Below are positions 9,971 to 18,983 of a stretch of DNA of 64,000 nucleotides, one piece after another. Under the pieces are notes generated by a model. The model ran no database searches. It was not told the DNA's origin and saw only the letters and a list, made by a program, of their open reading frames with translations. The position numbers and the translations under genes were made by a program. Each line of letters opens with the position of its first letter. Position 1 is the first letter of the stretch. Origin of the DNA: Hespellia sp. GTDB lineage: Bacteria; Bacillota; Clostridia; Lachnospirales; Lachnospiraceae. Location of the stretch: the NCBI GenBank assembly GCA_028693555.1, contig JAQUVD010000010.1, positions 1-64,000 on the forward strand, given 5' to 3'.

Positions 9971-11905
9971 ATGAAAATATGGAAAAGACATAGATTACAG
10001 GCTTTGTCAGTAATCATTCTTCTGATTGTGTTATGCAGTGTGTCTGCATTTGCGAAAGACAGTACAAAGACTGTGGATGTGATGTTTACGCATGATCTGC
10101 ATTCTCATCTGGATTCATTCGAGACCGTGATAGATGGAGAGAGTGTCAGTGCGGGAGGACTTGCACGAATTAATACATTGATAAAGCAGCAGCGGGACAA
10201 GAATCTAGATACACTGCTTGTGGATGGCGGAGATTTCTCAATGGGGACATTGTATCAGACGCTCTACGAGACAGATGCCCCGGAGCTTCGTATGCTGGGA
10301 TATATGGGGTATGATGCGGTGACGATTGGAAACCATGAGTTTGATTACCGTTCAGAGGGGCTGGGCAATATGCTGAAAGCCGCAGCAGGCAGCGGGGAAG
10401 TACTGCCTTCTTTTGTTGTCAGCAATGTTGACTGGGATCAATCAACCAGTGATGGAGCAAAACAGGTGAAAGAGGCTTTCGACGATTATGGAATCAAAGA
10501 ATACATTGTGGTGGAAAAAGGAGATGTAAAAATTGCGATCATGGGTATCTTTGGCCTGGACGCTATGGTCTGTGCACCTACTTGTGAACTGGCTTTTTAT
10601 GATCCGGTAGAGGGTGCGAAGAAGACAGCTGCGAAGATTCAGGAGAAGGAAGACGTGGATATGATTGTGTGTCTGTCCCACAGCGGAACAGATGAAGATC
10701 CTGACAAATCGGAGGATTTGAAGCTGGCAGAGGAGGTCCCTGATATCGATCTTATTATTAGCGGACACACACATTCTACGTTATCAAAACCAGTGGTTTC
10801 AGGAGATACCGTCATTGTGTCGTGCGGAGAGTACGGGAAGAATCTCGGCAGTCTGTCGATGCAGCAGAAGGACTCAGGAAGATGGCAGCTTACTGACTAT
10901 GAGTTGGTTCCAATCACACAGGACATAGTGGCAGATACAGTGACGGAGGAGAAAATCAATCAATTCGGGCAGAATGTCAATCGGGACTATCTGGCACAGT
11001 TTGGATATACGAAGGAAGAAGTGTTAGCACAGAACTCTTATGAATTCTGTGATGTGAATACAACGTATGAGGAACACACGGAGCAGACACTTGGAAATAT
11101 CATGGCAGATGGATTTGCTTATGGTGTGGATACTTTGGATGATGAAGATAATCATCCGGTGGATGTTGCGGTTGTTCCGAGCGGTGTCATTCGTGAAACC
11201 TATGCAGTGGGAGATATTACAGTTGATTCGGTGTTCAACTCATTTTCACTGGGAATCGGACCGGACCGTATTGTCGGCTATCCGCTGGTCAGTGCATACC
11301 TGACAGGAGAGGAACTAAAGACAGCGCTGGAATTTGATGCATCCATTTCTGATCTGATGCCTTCGGCAAGACTTTATTTAAGCGGGATCTATTTCACATA
11401 TAATCCAAACCGTATCATTCTGAACCGGGTCACAGACTGTTATCTAAAGAATCCGGATGGAACCAGGGCGGAAATAGAAGCTGATAAGCTGTATAGAGTT
11501 GTGTTTGACTACTATTCGGGGCAACTGATTGGTTCTATTTCTGAGAAGAGTGCGGGACTGCTGAAGATTGCGCCAAAGGATGCTGATGGAAATGTGATCG
11601 AGGATTTTGATACTGCAATTGTGTATCATGAGGGAAAAGAACTAAAAGCATGGCAGGCGATTGCCACATACATGCAGTCGTTTGATAAGAATGAAGAAGG
11701 CATTCCACAGATTCCTGAGAAATACAGTGAACCGGAGGGACGAAAAGTAGTGGACATGAATACGGATCTCGTGAGCCGCTTTTCTCATCCGAACAAATAT
11801 GTTGCAATGTTTGCGGGGGTGATTGTTGTGGGACTTATCATAATGATACTGTTGATTGTTCTGATATCCAAAATCGTAAGAAGAGTAAGAAAAAAAAGAA
11901 ACTAA
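9971..11905 (+). CDS. Membrane-anchored 5'-nucleotidase / metallophosphoesterase (UshA-like)
   Basis: Extracellular dinuclear-metal phosphohydrolase of the 5'-nucleotidase family, likely dephosphorylating nucleotides outside the cell. The 644 residues run as follows: signal peptide (LSVIILLIVLCSVSAFA), metallophosphatase domain with DLHSHL, GGDF, GNHEFDYR and SGHTHS, a 5'-nucleotidase C-terminal domain, then a C-terminal membrane helix (MFAGVIVVGLIIMILLIVLI) and a basic tail. It is therefore held at the membrane, not cell-wall anchored. I prefer ATG 9971 (AAAGGG upstream, 9-base spacing) to ATG 9938, which has no ribosome site. It would release nucleosides that the purine island could use, but the two are 24 kb apart. 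Confidence 0.88.
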   Translation: MKIWKRHRLQALSVIILLIVLCSVSAFAKDSTKTVDVMFTHDLHSHLDSFETVIDGESVSAGGLARINTLIKQQRDKNLDTLLVDGGDFSMGTLYQTLYETDAPELRMLGYMGYDAVTIGNHEFDYRSEGLGNMLKAAAGSGEVLPSFVVSNVDWDQSTSDGAKQVKEAFDDYGIKEYIVVEKGDVKIAIMGIFGLDAMVCAPTCELAFYDPVEGAKKTAAKIQEKEDVDMIVCLSHSGTDEDPDKSEDLKLAEEVPDIDLIISGHTHSTLSKPVVSGDTVIVSCGEYGKNLGSLSMQQKDSGRWQLTDYELVPITQDIVADTVTEEKINQFGQNVNRDYLAQFGYTKEEVLAQNSYEFCDVNTTYEEHTEQTLGNIMADGFAYGVDTLDDEDNHPVDVAVVPSGVIRETYAVGDITVDSVFNSFSLGIGPDRIVGYPLVSAYLTGEELKTALEFDASISDLMPSARLYLSGIYFTYNPNRIILNRVTDCYLKNPDGTRAEIEADKLYRVVFDYYSGQLIGSISEKSAGLLKIAPKDADGNVIEDFDTAIVYHEGKELKAWQAIATYMQSFDKNEEGIPQIPEKYSEPEGRKVVDMNTDLVSRFSHPNKYVAMFAGVIVVGLIIMILLIVLISKIVRRVRKKRN

Positions 11906-11909
11906 AGAA

Positions 11910-11953
11910 AGAGCGTATCCGATGCCAGAGAGTGGAATCGGATATGCTCTTTT
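11910..11953 (+). terminator. Terminator after the 5'-nucleotidase gene
   Basis: AGAGCGTATCCGAT (11910-11923) pairs with ATCGGATATGCTCT (11937-11950), 14 pairs with one G-U, followed by TTTT. The gene downstream is on the opposite strand. Confidence 0.8.
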
Positions 11954-11982
11954 ACAAAACAGATTCAAAGAGAAAAAGAAGT

Positions 11983-12468
11983 TTAGATGTATTCTAGTTT
12001 TTCAAAATACTGCATAAGGATATTCGCGCAGTTCTCGATGCCAAGCTCGGAGGTGTCGAGAATCATGTGGTAGTCATTGACATCGCCCCACATCTTACCG
12101 GTCTCCTTATGGTAGTAGTCTGCACGCTGTTTGTCTGTGGATTCTACCAGTTCCTTTGCGGCTTCATAAGAAAGCGTGTGTGTCGTCATAATACGATGAA
12201 TACGATCTTCCTTATCTGCATATACATAAATGTTGAGCACATTCAACTGATCCTTTAAAATGTCGGAAGCACAGCGACCGATAATGATGCAGGGATTCTT
12301 CGCAAGCTCTTTGACTGTGGCTGCTTCATCCGTGTAATTCTTCTGCGCCTGTTCATTGTGAATAAAATCTTTATCATAAACTGGAATCTGAAGTCTTTCA
12401 GACAATTCTTTGGCAATAATACTTGCTCCGGTTCCGAAACGACGACTCATAGTAATTACTAATTTCAT
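11983..12468 (-). CDS. Cytidylate-kinase-like family protein
   Basis: The 161 residues open with MKLVITMSRRFGTGASIIAKEL, a degenerate P-loop, then IPVYDKDFI and IIGRCASDIL, the order seen in the cytidylate-kinase-like family (PF13189 type). The usual members are about 200 residues, so this one is short, having a brief helical middle. The phosphate loop lacks the Walker lysine, which is common in this family; true substrate is unknown. The ribosome site GGAGG precedes the start (reading on the minus strand). It stands alone, between convergent and divergent neighbours. Confidence 0.75.
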   Translation of the reverse strand: MKLVITMSRRFGTGASIIAKELSERLQIPVYDKDFIHNEQAQKNYTDEAATVKELAKNPCIIIGRCASDILKDQLNVLNIYVYADKEDRIHRIMTTHTLSYEAAKELVESTDKQRADYYHKETGKMWGDVNDYHMILDTSELGIENCANILMQYFEKLEYI

Positions 12469-12635
12469 GGCATTTCCTCCTTTGTGTCTGCAAGTGAAAT
12501 ATTATTTTCTGTGTAGTTTAGTATAACATTAGTTGAAAGAATTCACAAGACAACATTGATTTTCCGAGGGGAATATGATAAACTCTTTCAAATTGAGTGA
12601 CAGTTGTAACTACAGCGCAAAGAGGAGAAATGCAA

Positions 12636-13697
12636 ATGAAAAAGATATTGGATCACATATTTATCGATGGACTCAGCGGTATGGCACATGGCCTGTTCGC
12701 GACGTTGATCATTGGAACGATTATTCAGCAGATTGGGACTTTTCTGGGCGGGGATGCAGGCAGTCTGATCTATGTGATTGGTAAAGTGGCAGCGGCTATG
12801 ACAGGAGCCGGTATCGGTGTCGGTGTTGCAAAGAAGTATAATGCCTCGCAGCTGGTGACGGTGTCAGCGGCAACGGCCGGCATGCTCGGTGCATTTGCGA
12901 GCAAAATCCTTGCAGGCACAGTGATTGGCGCGGGTGGCGAGATGATATTTGCAGGACCGGGGGAACCTCTCGGCGCTTTTATTGCGGCATTTGTCGCAAT
13001 TGAACTCGGCAATCTGGTGGCAGGCAGGACAAAGATTGATATTCTTGTGACACCCATTGTGTCTATCGGATGCGGAGGAGCGGTAGGGCTTATTTTAGGA
13101 CCCCCGATTTCCGGATTTATGACGTGGCTGGGCTCTCTGATTAACTGGGGCACAGAGCAGCAGCCTCTGATGATGGGAATTGTTGTATCCGTTCTTATGG
13201 GAATGTTCCTGACACTTCCAATCAGTTCTGCAGCAATCGGGATTGTGTTGAATCTTTCCGGATTGGCAGCAGGTGCAGCTACGATTGGCTGCTGCTGTAA
13301 TATGGTTGGATTTGCAGTGGCGAGTTACCGGGAAAATAAGATGGGAGGACTGATTGCACAGGGAATCGGAACCTCCATGCTTCAGGTCCCGAACATTGTG
13401 AGAAGACCGTTAATCTGGCTTCCTGCCATTATTTCCAGTGCCATATTAGGGCCGATTGGGACGATGGTACTTCATATGACCAGCAATGCAACCGGCTCAG
13501 GAATGGGGACGGCAGGGCTCGTCGGTCAGATTATGACATGGCAGACCATGATTCAGACAGAGGCGGGGGGGATCGTTATGTTTAAAATATTATTGATTCA
13601 GATTATACTACCGGCAGTGCTTACACTTCTCATTTCAGAATTCATGAGAAAGCATGGATTTATCAAGCAGGGAGATATGAAGCTGGAGCAGGATTAA
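12636..13697 (+). CDS. PfoR-type membrane protein (PTS IIC-like, PTS_EIIC_2 family)
   Basis: A 353-residue, very hydrophobic protein with about eight to ten membrane segments, rich in Gly and Ala. Features match the PfoR/PTS_EIIC_2 family (COG3641): N-terminal HIFIDGLSGMAHGLFATLIIGT, a central GGEMIFAGPGEPLGAF and LTLPISSAAIGIVL. The family was named for a putative toxin regulator in Clostridium perfringens, but is built like a transporter; substrate unknown, and no EIIA or EIIB partner is nearby. Start ATG 12636 lies 8 bases after GAGGAG at 12622-12627; an in-frame ATG at 12630 is too close. Confidence 0.8.
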   Translation: MKKILDHIFIDGLSGMAHGLFATLIIGTIIQQIGTFLGGDAGSLIYVIGKVAAAMTGAGIGVGVAKKYNASQLVTVSAATAGMLGAFASKILAGTVIGAGGEMIFAGPGEPLGAFIAAFVAIELGNLVAGRTKIDILVTPIVSIGCGGAVGLILGPPISGFMTWLGSLINWGTEQQPLMMGIVVSVLMGMFLTLPISSAAIGIVLNLSGLAAGAATIGCCCNMVGFAVASYRENKMGGLIAQGIGTSMLQVPNIVRRPLIWLPAIISSAILGPIGTMVLHMTSNATGSGMGTAGLVGQIMTWQTMIQTEAGGIVMFKILLIQIILPAVLTLLISEFMRKHGFIKQGDMKLEQD

Positions 13698-13742
13698 TCT
13701 CCTTTTCGTGGGGAAGCATTCGTATAATTCAGGGGGAATCTC

Positions 13743-13771
13743 ATGACAGACCCCACTAAGTATGGTATAAT
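13743..13771 (+). promoter_or_regulatory. Promoter of the small alarmone synthetase gene
   Basis: ATGACA (13743-13748, five of six to consensus), 17-base spacer, TATAAT (13766-13771), about 40 bases before the start codon. Confidence 0.75.
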
Positions 13772-13810
13772 ATATTACAACTAGAATCGGCAAGAAAGAA
13801 GGTTGACCGC

Positions 13811-14560
13811 ATGGGAGAAGAAGTAAGGATGCAGGATGCCATTAAGAATTATGAGGATGTTGATAGTTGGAAGACAGTCATTTTCTTATATAACGCTGCA
13901 CTGAAGGAAGTTGGAACGAAGCTGGACATTTTGAACGATGAATTCCAGCATGTTCATAGATATAACCCGATTGAACATATTAAGACAAGGATTAAAACTC
14001 CGGAAAGTATCGTGAAGAAGCTCAAGCGATATGGATATGAGACCTCCATTGAGAACATGGTGAAATATATCAATGATATAGCGGGGGTTCGTCTGATTTG
14101 TTCGTTTACATCCGATATTTATCGGCTTGCAGAGATGATTGGAAATCAAAGTGATTTAAAAGTACTCTCTATTAAGGACTACATCAAGAATCCGAAGGTG
14201 AGCGGGTATAAGAGTTATCATATGCTGGTGTCGGTTCCGATTTTTCTGTCTGACAGTGTTGTAGATACGAAGGTCGAGATCCAGATTAGAACAATTGCCA
14301 TGGATTTCTGGGCAAGTTTAGAGCATAAGATATATTACAAATTTGAGGGGCATGCGCCGGAATATATCAGCCGTGATCTTCAGGAATGTGCAGAGATGGT
14401 ATCAGCGTTGGATGAGAAGATGTTATCTCTCAACGAAGCGATTTTGGCCTGTGTGGAGGAAGCGAACCAGCAGAAAGAGGTCGAGGAAGGTGCAAAGATG
14501 CGCCGCGTGATCGGAGAAGCGATATCCAAAGAGGCAGTGAAGGAAGTTCCTGTGAAATAA
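13811..14560 (+). CDS. Small alarmone synthetase (RelA/SpoT synthetase domain, RelQ/YjbM-like)
   Basis: Makes (p)ppGpp from ATP and GDP/GTP. The 249 residues hold only the synthetase domain: RIKTPESIVKKLKRYG, DIAGVRLICSFTSDIYRLAEMI (conserved D and R), NPKVSGYKSYHMLVSVP and VEIQIRTIAMDFWASLEHK (E and Q of the catalytic set). No hydrolase, TGS or ACT domains are present. The C-terminal helix may drive oligomer formation, as in RelQ. A perfect -10 element precedes it and a terminator follows, so it is a single-gene unit. Confidence 0.9.
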   Translation: MGEEVRMQDAIKNYEDVDSWKTVIFLYNAALKEVGTKLDILNDEFQHVHRYNPIEHIKTRIKTPESIVKKLKRYGYETSIENMVKYINDIAGVRLICSFTSDIYRLAEMIGNQSDLKVLSIKDYIKNPKVSGYKSYHMLVSVPIFLSDSVVDTKVEIQIRTIAMDFWASLEHKIYYKFEGHAPEYISRDLQECAEMVSALDEKMLSLNEAILACVEEANQQKEVEEGAKMRRVIGEAISKEAVKEVPVK

Positions 14561-14631
14561 AACAGATTTCACTCTGTAAAGAATAAATTTAAAATGTTAA
14601 TTATAAAATATTTATAAAGAAAAGTATTGCC

Positions 14632-14676
14632 AAACCACTCTATGAGGTGTAAACTTATGGAGTGGTTTTTATTTTA
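14632..14676 (+). terminator. Terminator after the alarmone synthetase gene
   Basis: AAACCACTC (14632-14640) pairs with GAGTGGTTT (14660-14668) and runs into TTTTTATTTT. Confidence 0.75.
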
Positions 14677-14761
14677 CCACGCTAAAGTGATAACGAAATG
14701 CACAGTTACAGCTAAAAAGGATTGTAGTATTTTCTTTAGGTCACGAAAGGAACTGAATTAT

Positions 14762-15280
14762 ATGACAGGACAGGATTTTTTAGAAAAGCTGTTGAATTCG
14801 TATCAATCGGCTTTCGATATTGAACGTTCTTTTGATATCAATGGGGATATGTACGACGCGTATGCGAGTTTCAATGTAAGCAGTGCCAGATACGTCCTTA
14901 TGAAAAAGGCGGAGCTTTGGCGGGCAAATTGTTATGAGCATACTTTTTTTTCGTGTAAAGAAGTACTTACCGCAGAAGATTTCATAAGATTCAAAAAAGA
15001 GATTACAAAATACGTAGAGCCGAAGTTGGTGCGTAGTGGTGAGAAATACACACAGAAGGATCACATGTACACCTATATTACAGGTATCTTTATTGTCGAG
15101 GAAGGCATTTCCGGGGAAGAAAAAAAGGCTGCTAAGAAGTTCCGCTTTTTTAAAAATTATCTCTTTGGAATACGCGGATATTGCGAAGCCAGAATCCTGA
15201 TATTTGATATGAAGAACAAAAAGGTATTTGGAAACCCGGCGGCAAGGGATTTAGTGAAGGGCTATAAAAAGGTATTTTAA
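14762..15280 (+). CDS. Conserved hypothetical protein upstream of cstA
   Basis: Function not recognised. 172 residues, soluble, no signal peptide; begins MTGQDFLEKLLNSYQSAFDI and contains DMYDAYASFNVSSARYVL, and a basic C-terminal third (EEKKAAKKFRFFKNYLFG). The reading frame is open from 14627, but that upstream stretch overlaps the previous terminator; ATG 14762 has AAAGGA at 14745-14750. It lies 55 bases before cstA on the same strand and may be co-transcribed, so a role in the same starvation response is possible but unproven. Confidence 0.65.
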   Translation: MTGQDFLEKLLNSYQSAFDIERSFDINGDMYDAYASFNVSSARYVLMKKAELWRANCYEHTFFSCKEVLTAEDFIRFKKEITKYVEPKLVRSGEKYTQKDHMYTYITGIFIVEEGISGEEKKAAKKFRFFKNYLFGIRGYCEARILIFDMKNKKVFGNPAARDLVKGYKKVF

Positions 15281-15335
15281 CCTTTAAGAATATATAGCAT
15301 GCAATATGAATAAAAAGGAAAAGGAGAGTAGATTT

Positions 15336-17096
15336 ATGAACGCAGCAGTTGTATTAATCATTGGTATCGCAATTCTTGTGATTGCATATCTTACTTATGG
15401 CAGATGGCTTGCAAAGCAGTGGGGGGTGGATCCAGGCAGGACGACACCATCACACGAATTAGAGGATGGAATGGATTATTGTCCGGCAAAGGCACCTGTA
15501 TTATTAGGCCATCATTTCTCGTCAATCGCCGGAGCGGGTCCAATCAATGGACCGATTCAGGCAGCAGTATTCGGGTGGGTACCTGTTCTTTTATGGGTAT
15601 TGATCGGAGGTATTTTCTTTGGAGCGGTTCATGACTTCGGAGCATTATTTGCATCGATTCGTCATAAAGGACAATCCATCGGTGAAGTAATCGCTGACAC
15701 AATGGGATCAAAGGCAAAGAGGCTATTTATCATTTTCTCATACCTCACATTAATCCTGGTAGTAGCAGCATTTGCATCAATTGTAGCGAATACATTTATG
15801 GCAACCTTCGATGCGAGCGGAGCAGTTGATATGGCAGCAAGTGCAGCAAATGCTTCGACAGCGATGATTTCAATTCTCTTTATTTTGATTGCAATCGTAT
15901 TCGGTTTCTTGGTATATCGCAGAAATGCACCACTTGGCGTCTCTACGATCATCGGTGTTGTAGCAATTATTGCATGTATGGCAATCGGTCTGAACTGGCA
16001 TCCGTTATACTTAAGCAACCAGACATGGATGATCATCGTAGGTGTCTATATCACGATCGCATCTGTCACACCGGTATGGATCTTATTGCAGCCTCGTGAT
16101 TACTTGAGTTCATTCCTGCTTTATGGAATGATGATCGTAGCAGTGGTTGGTATTCTTGGCGCGACACTGATGGGACAGGGCGGATTAGATATCCCTGCAT
16201 TCACTGGGTTTGTAGATACACTTGCACCTGCAAGAACCGTAGAAGGAACACAGGTTTCACTTGGTTATATGTTCCCTGCATTATTTGTAACAATCGCCTG
16301 CGGAGCAATCTCAGGATTTCATTCACTCGTAGGATCGGGAACGACAGCAAAACAGCTTGATAATGAAAGAGATGCACAGCCAATCGCTTATGGCGGCATG
16401 TTAATCGAGTGTGCGCTTGCTATTATTTCTCTCTGTGCAGTTGGATTCATATGGAATAAAGGATTTACAACAGGAGAACTTACTGTACCGACCAAAGTAT
16501 TTGCAACCGGTATCTCTGAGATGGTTGCGACAGTACCGGCATTAGCAGGAACAAAGAATGTGATCTTTTCATTATTGATTCTTGCAGTATCAGCGTTCTG
16601 TCTGACATCCCTGGATACAGCTACACGTCTTGCACGTTACATGTTCCAGGAATTCTGGCTTGAGCCGGGACAGAACGTAAAAGACGCGACCGGATATAAG
16701 AAAGTTCTGGCAAATCCATATGTATCGACGGTGATTACAGTAATACTTGGTATTGGACTTGGTATGACCGGATATGCGAAAATCTGGCCATTGTTTGGAG
16801 CAGCCAACCAGTTACTTGCAGCACTTGGTTTATTAGCAGTTGCAACATGGCTTGGCAAAGTTGGAAAGAATAACAAGATGTTCTTATTCCCAATGGCATT
16901 TATGCTGATTGTAACGATTACATCATTGGTTCTTACAATTAAAGGCAAAATTGCACAGCTTGCAGCAGGAACAGAAGTTGGCTGGGCAGTTGCATTACTG
17001 GTTCTTGCAATTCTTCTGATTATCTGCGCAATCGTTCTTGCTGTAGATGGTGTGAAGACACTGGCAGGACAGTCAAAAGAAAAAGTGGCATCATAA
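15336..17096 (+). CDS. cstA: Carbon starvation protein CstA family transporter
   Basis: Multi-spanning inner-membrane permease of the CstA/BtsT family, which takes up peptides or pyruvate under carbon limitation. The 586 residues contain the family hallmarks HHFSSIAGAGPINGPI, GAVHDFGALFASIRHKG, AISGFHSLVGSGTTAKQL and LFGAANQLLAALGLL. Start ATG 15336 follows AAGGAG at 15321-15326 by 9 bases. Its stop codon overlaps the end of the converging AraC regulator by 6 bases, leaving no room for a terminator between them. Confidence 0.92.
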   Translation: MNAAVVLIIGIAILVIAYLTYGRWLAKQWGVDPGRTTPSHELEDGMDYCPAKAPVLLGHHFSSIAGAGPINGPIQAAVFGWVPVLLWVLIGGIFFGAVHDFGALFASIRHKGQSIGEVIADTMGSKAKRLFIIFSYLTLILVVAAFASIVANTFMATFDASGAVDMAASAANASTAMISILFILIAIVFGFLVYRRNAPLGVSTIIGVVAIIACMAIGLNWHPLYLSNQTWMIIVGVYITIASVTPVWILLQPRDYLSSFLLYGMMIVAVVGILGATLMGQGGLDIPAFTGFVDTLAPARTVEGTQVSLGYMFPALFVTIACGAISGFHSLVGSGTTAKQLDNERDAQPIAYGGMLIECALAIISLCAVGFIWNKGFTTGELTVPTKVFATGISEMVATVPALAGTKNVIFSLLILAVSAFCLTSLDTATRLARYMFQEFWLEPGQNVKDATGYKKVLANPYVSTVITVILGIGLGMTGYAKIWPLFGAANQLLAALGLLAVATWLGKVGKNNKMFLFPMAFMLIVTITSLVLTIKGKIAQLAAGTEVGWAVALLVLAILLIICAIVLAVDGVKTLAGQSKEKVAS

Positions 17097-17927
17097 TTGT
17101 AGATGATTTCGGGCAGACACTCCAAATTCCGCTTTGTATGCGCGTGAAAAGGCGGAGTAATTCGGGAAGCCACTGTCAAAGCAGGCTTGTGTAATGGGGG
17201 TTCCCTGCGAGATCAGTTCACGGGCAAGAAGCAGCCTTTTATAGGCAATGTAATTATGAATGGTATATCCGGTTTCTGATTTGAAAAGACGCATCATGTA
17301 ATACCGGCTGATATAGAATTTACTTGCAAGTAGGTCAATGTCGAGTGATGTGTCAAGATGCTCATTGATGTAGTGCATGATATCAACGACTTTCTTATTG
17401 TAGAGGGCATCACCTAAATAATCCAGACGATTCTTTAGGGCAGCACGGTTCAATTGAATCATAAATTCCAGGAACAAAAGCTGGCGGTAGAGAGAGCTTG
17501 CATATTCCGTATCGGAGAAGGAACGTTCCATCCGGTTCGTTATTTTAAAAAGAGAACATTCCAATGACTGGGCGCGCAGGACATTGGAATGTTCTTCTTT
17601 TGCTTTCTGGAAGCAGTAGCTCAGATCATATTCTTCTGTCTGATAAGCGTCAATAAAACCAGGAGAAATGTAGACGATGATACGTTCGTAGGGAATGGAA
17701 GGATCCACCTCAATCTTGTGGATATCATTGCGGTTTACAAGAACAATATCATACGGCTGCAGTTCATAGGTCTTGCCTTCGATGAAATACTGGACTTTGC
17801 CGCGGATAAAGATTGTGATCTTATGAAATTCATGGTAGTGGTAATCGTATTCTCTTTTGATATGATCCACTAAATGAAAAATTCGAAAATCACTATTTAA
17901 ATACCCCTTTTTCTCGTATTGCTCCAT
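17091..17927 (-). CDS. AraC-family transcriptional regulator
   Basis: 278 residues: an N-terminal cupin sensor (HYHEFHKITIFIRGKVQYFI, YELQPYDIVLVNRNDIHKI) and a C-terminal double helix-turn-helix (VVDIMHYINEHLDTSLDI, YISRYYMMRLFKSETGYTIH, PITQACFDSGFPNYSAFSRA). The cupin type usually binds a sugar or small organic ligand; none can be inferred here. It is transcribed towards cstA and divergently from the dapF-like gene, and may control either one. Confidence 0.88.
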   Translation of the reverse strand: MEQYEKKGYLNSDFRIFHLVDHIKREYDYHYHEFHKITIFIRGKVQYFIEGKTYELQPYDIVLVNRNDIHKIEVDPSIPYERIIVYISPGFIDAYQTEEYDLSYCFQKAKEEHSNVLRAQSLECSLFKITNRMERSFSDTEYASSLYRQLLFLEFMIQLNRAALKNRLDYLGDALYNKKVVDIMHYINEHLDTSLDIDLLASKFYISRYYMMRLFKSETGYTIHNYIAYKRLLLARELISQGTPITQACFDSGFPNYSAFSRAYKAEFGVSARNHLQL

Positions 17928-18063
17928 CTTGTGCTCCTCCTGCTATTGGAAAAATTATATCTTTAGCATATCACAAATGGCACTATTTGCAATATAAAAA
18001 GCACGATATGCATATGATTTGTAAATGATGCTTGGTATAGTTATCTTATTAGGAGGTATTGGT

Positions 18064-18921
18064 ATGAAGATGACATTAGAGAGATATCACGGATTGGGGA
18101 ATGACTACGTTGTATATGATCCGAATCAGAATGAGATGGTCTTAAATCAGGCGAATGTGAAGATGATTTGTAACCGTAATATGGGGCTCGGTTCAGATGG
18201 GGTCTTAGAGGGACCGATCATGGATGGAAAGCATATGGCAGTCCGCATTTGGAATCCGGACGGAAGCATTGCAGAAAAGAGCGGAAATGGTGTTCGGATT
18301 TTTGCCAAATATCTGAAGGATGCAAGTTATGTACAGAAGAAAACATTTACACTCAAGACCGACGGCGGAGATGTGGAAATTGCTTATTTAAATGAAGATG
18401 GAAGCCGTCTTCGTGTATCAATGGGAAAATTATCCTTCTGGAGCGATGATATCCCTGTTACAGGTGAGAGGCGTGAGGTGATCAATGAAGATATGGTATT
18501 TGGCAGAACGCTGTATCCTGCAACCTGCGTATCCATTGGTAATCCGCATTGTGTCATTCCGATGAGAGAAATCTCGGAGCCGCTTGTATGCAAGATTGGC
18601 AATTATTCTGAGATGGCAAGATATTTTCCGAATCGTATCAATACACAGATTATGAAAGTCATCGATCAGGAGAATATCGCAATCGAGATCTTCGAGCGAG
18701 GCGCAGGCTATACGCTGGCATCCGGAACGGGAGCGTGTGCGGCGGCAGGTGTTGCCTATAAGCTCGGTCTTACGAATAACAAGGTGATTGTTCACATGCC
18801 GGGCGGAGACCTGCAGGTAGAGATTCGTGAGGACTGGGAGGTCTATATGACAGGTGATGTCTTCTACGTGGCAAAAATCTGTCTGAGCAACGAATTTGTG
18901 GAAAAATTACGGGTACTGTAA
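18064..18921 (+). CDS. dapF: Diaminopimelate epimerase-like protein lacking both catalytic cysteines
   Basis: Overall a clear DapF fold of 285 residues: ERYHGLGNDY, GLGSDGVL, NPDGS, SIGNPHCVIPM and GAGYTLASGTGACAAAG. True epimerases use two cysteines, one in the QCGNG-type motif and one in the ACGTG-type motif, as acid and base for interconverting LL- and meso-DAP. Here these are Ser73 (EKSGNGVR) and Ser220 (LASGTGA), and the Glu normally before the second motif is Tyr216. It may have a different activity, or be a Ser-variant enzyme. AGGAGG at 18050-18055 sets the start. The gene symbol reflects family only. Confidence 0.8.
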   Translation: MKMTLERYHGLGNDYVVYDPNQNEMVLNQANVKMICNRNMGLGSDGVLEGPIMDGKHMAVRIWNPDGSIAEKSGNGVRIFAKYLKDASYVQKKTFTLKTDGGDVEIAYLNEDGSRLRVSMGKLSFWSDDIPVTGERREVINEDMVFGRTLYPATCVSIGNPHCVIPMREISEPLVCKIGNYSEMARYFPNRINTQIMKVIDQENIAIEIFERGAGYTLASGTGACAAAGVAYKLGLTNNKVIVHMPGGDLQVEIREDWEVYMTGDVFYVAKICLSNEFVEKLRVL

Positions 18922-18930
18922 GTCCTTTTT

Positions 18931-18983
18931 AAATCCCTTCGGGTGTGATAGAATATTACTATCACATTTAGGAGGGATTTTTT
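18931..18983 (+). terminator. Terminator or attenuator overlapping the addB ribosome site
   Basis: AAATCCC (18931-18937) pairs with GGGATTT (18974-18980), enclosing a second hairpin GTGATAG/CTATCAC (about 18945-18966). The right arm runs into TTT just before the addB ATG and contains part of its ribosome site GGAGGG. It would either end dapF transcription or mask addB translation. Confidence 0.5.

Noticed and set aside
12575-12784. Small ORF before the PfoR-type gene
   Set aside because: No ribosome site and it overlaps the start of the well-supported membrane protein in another frame.
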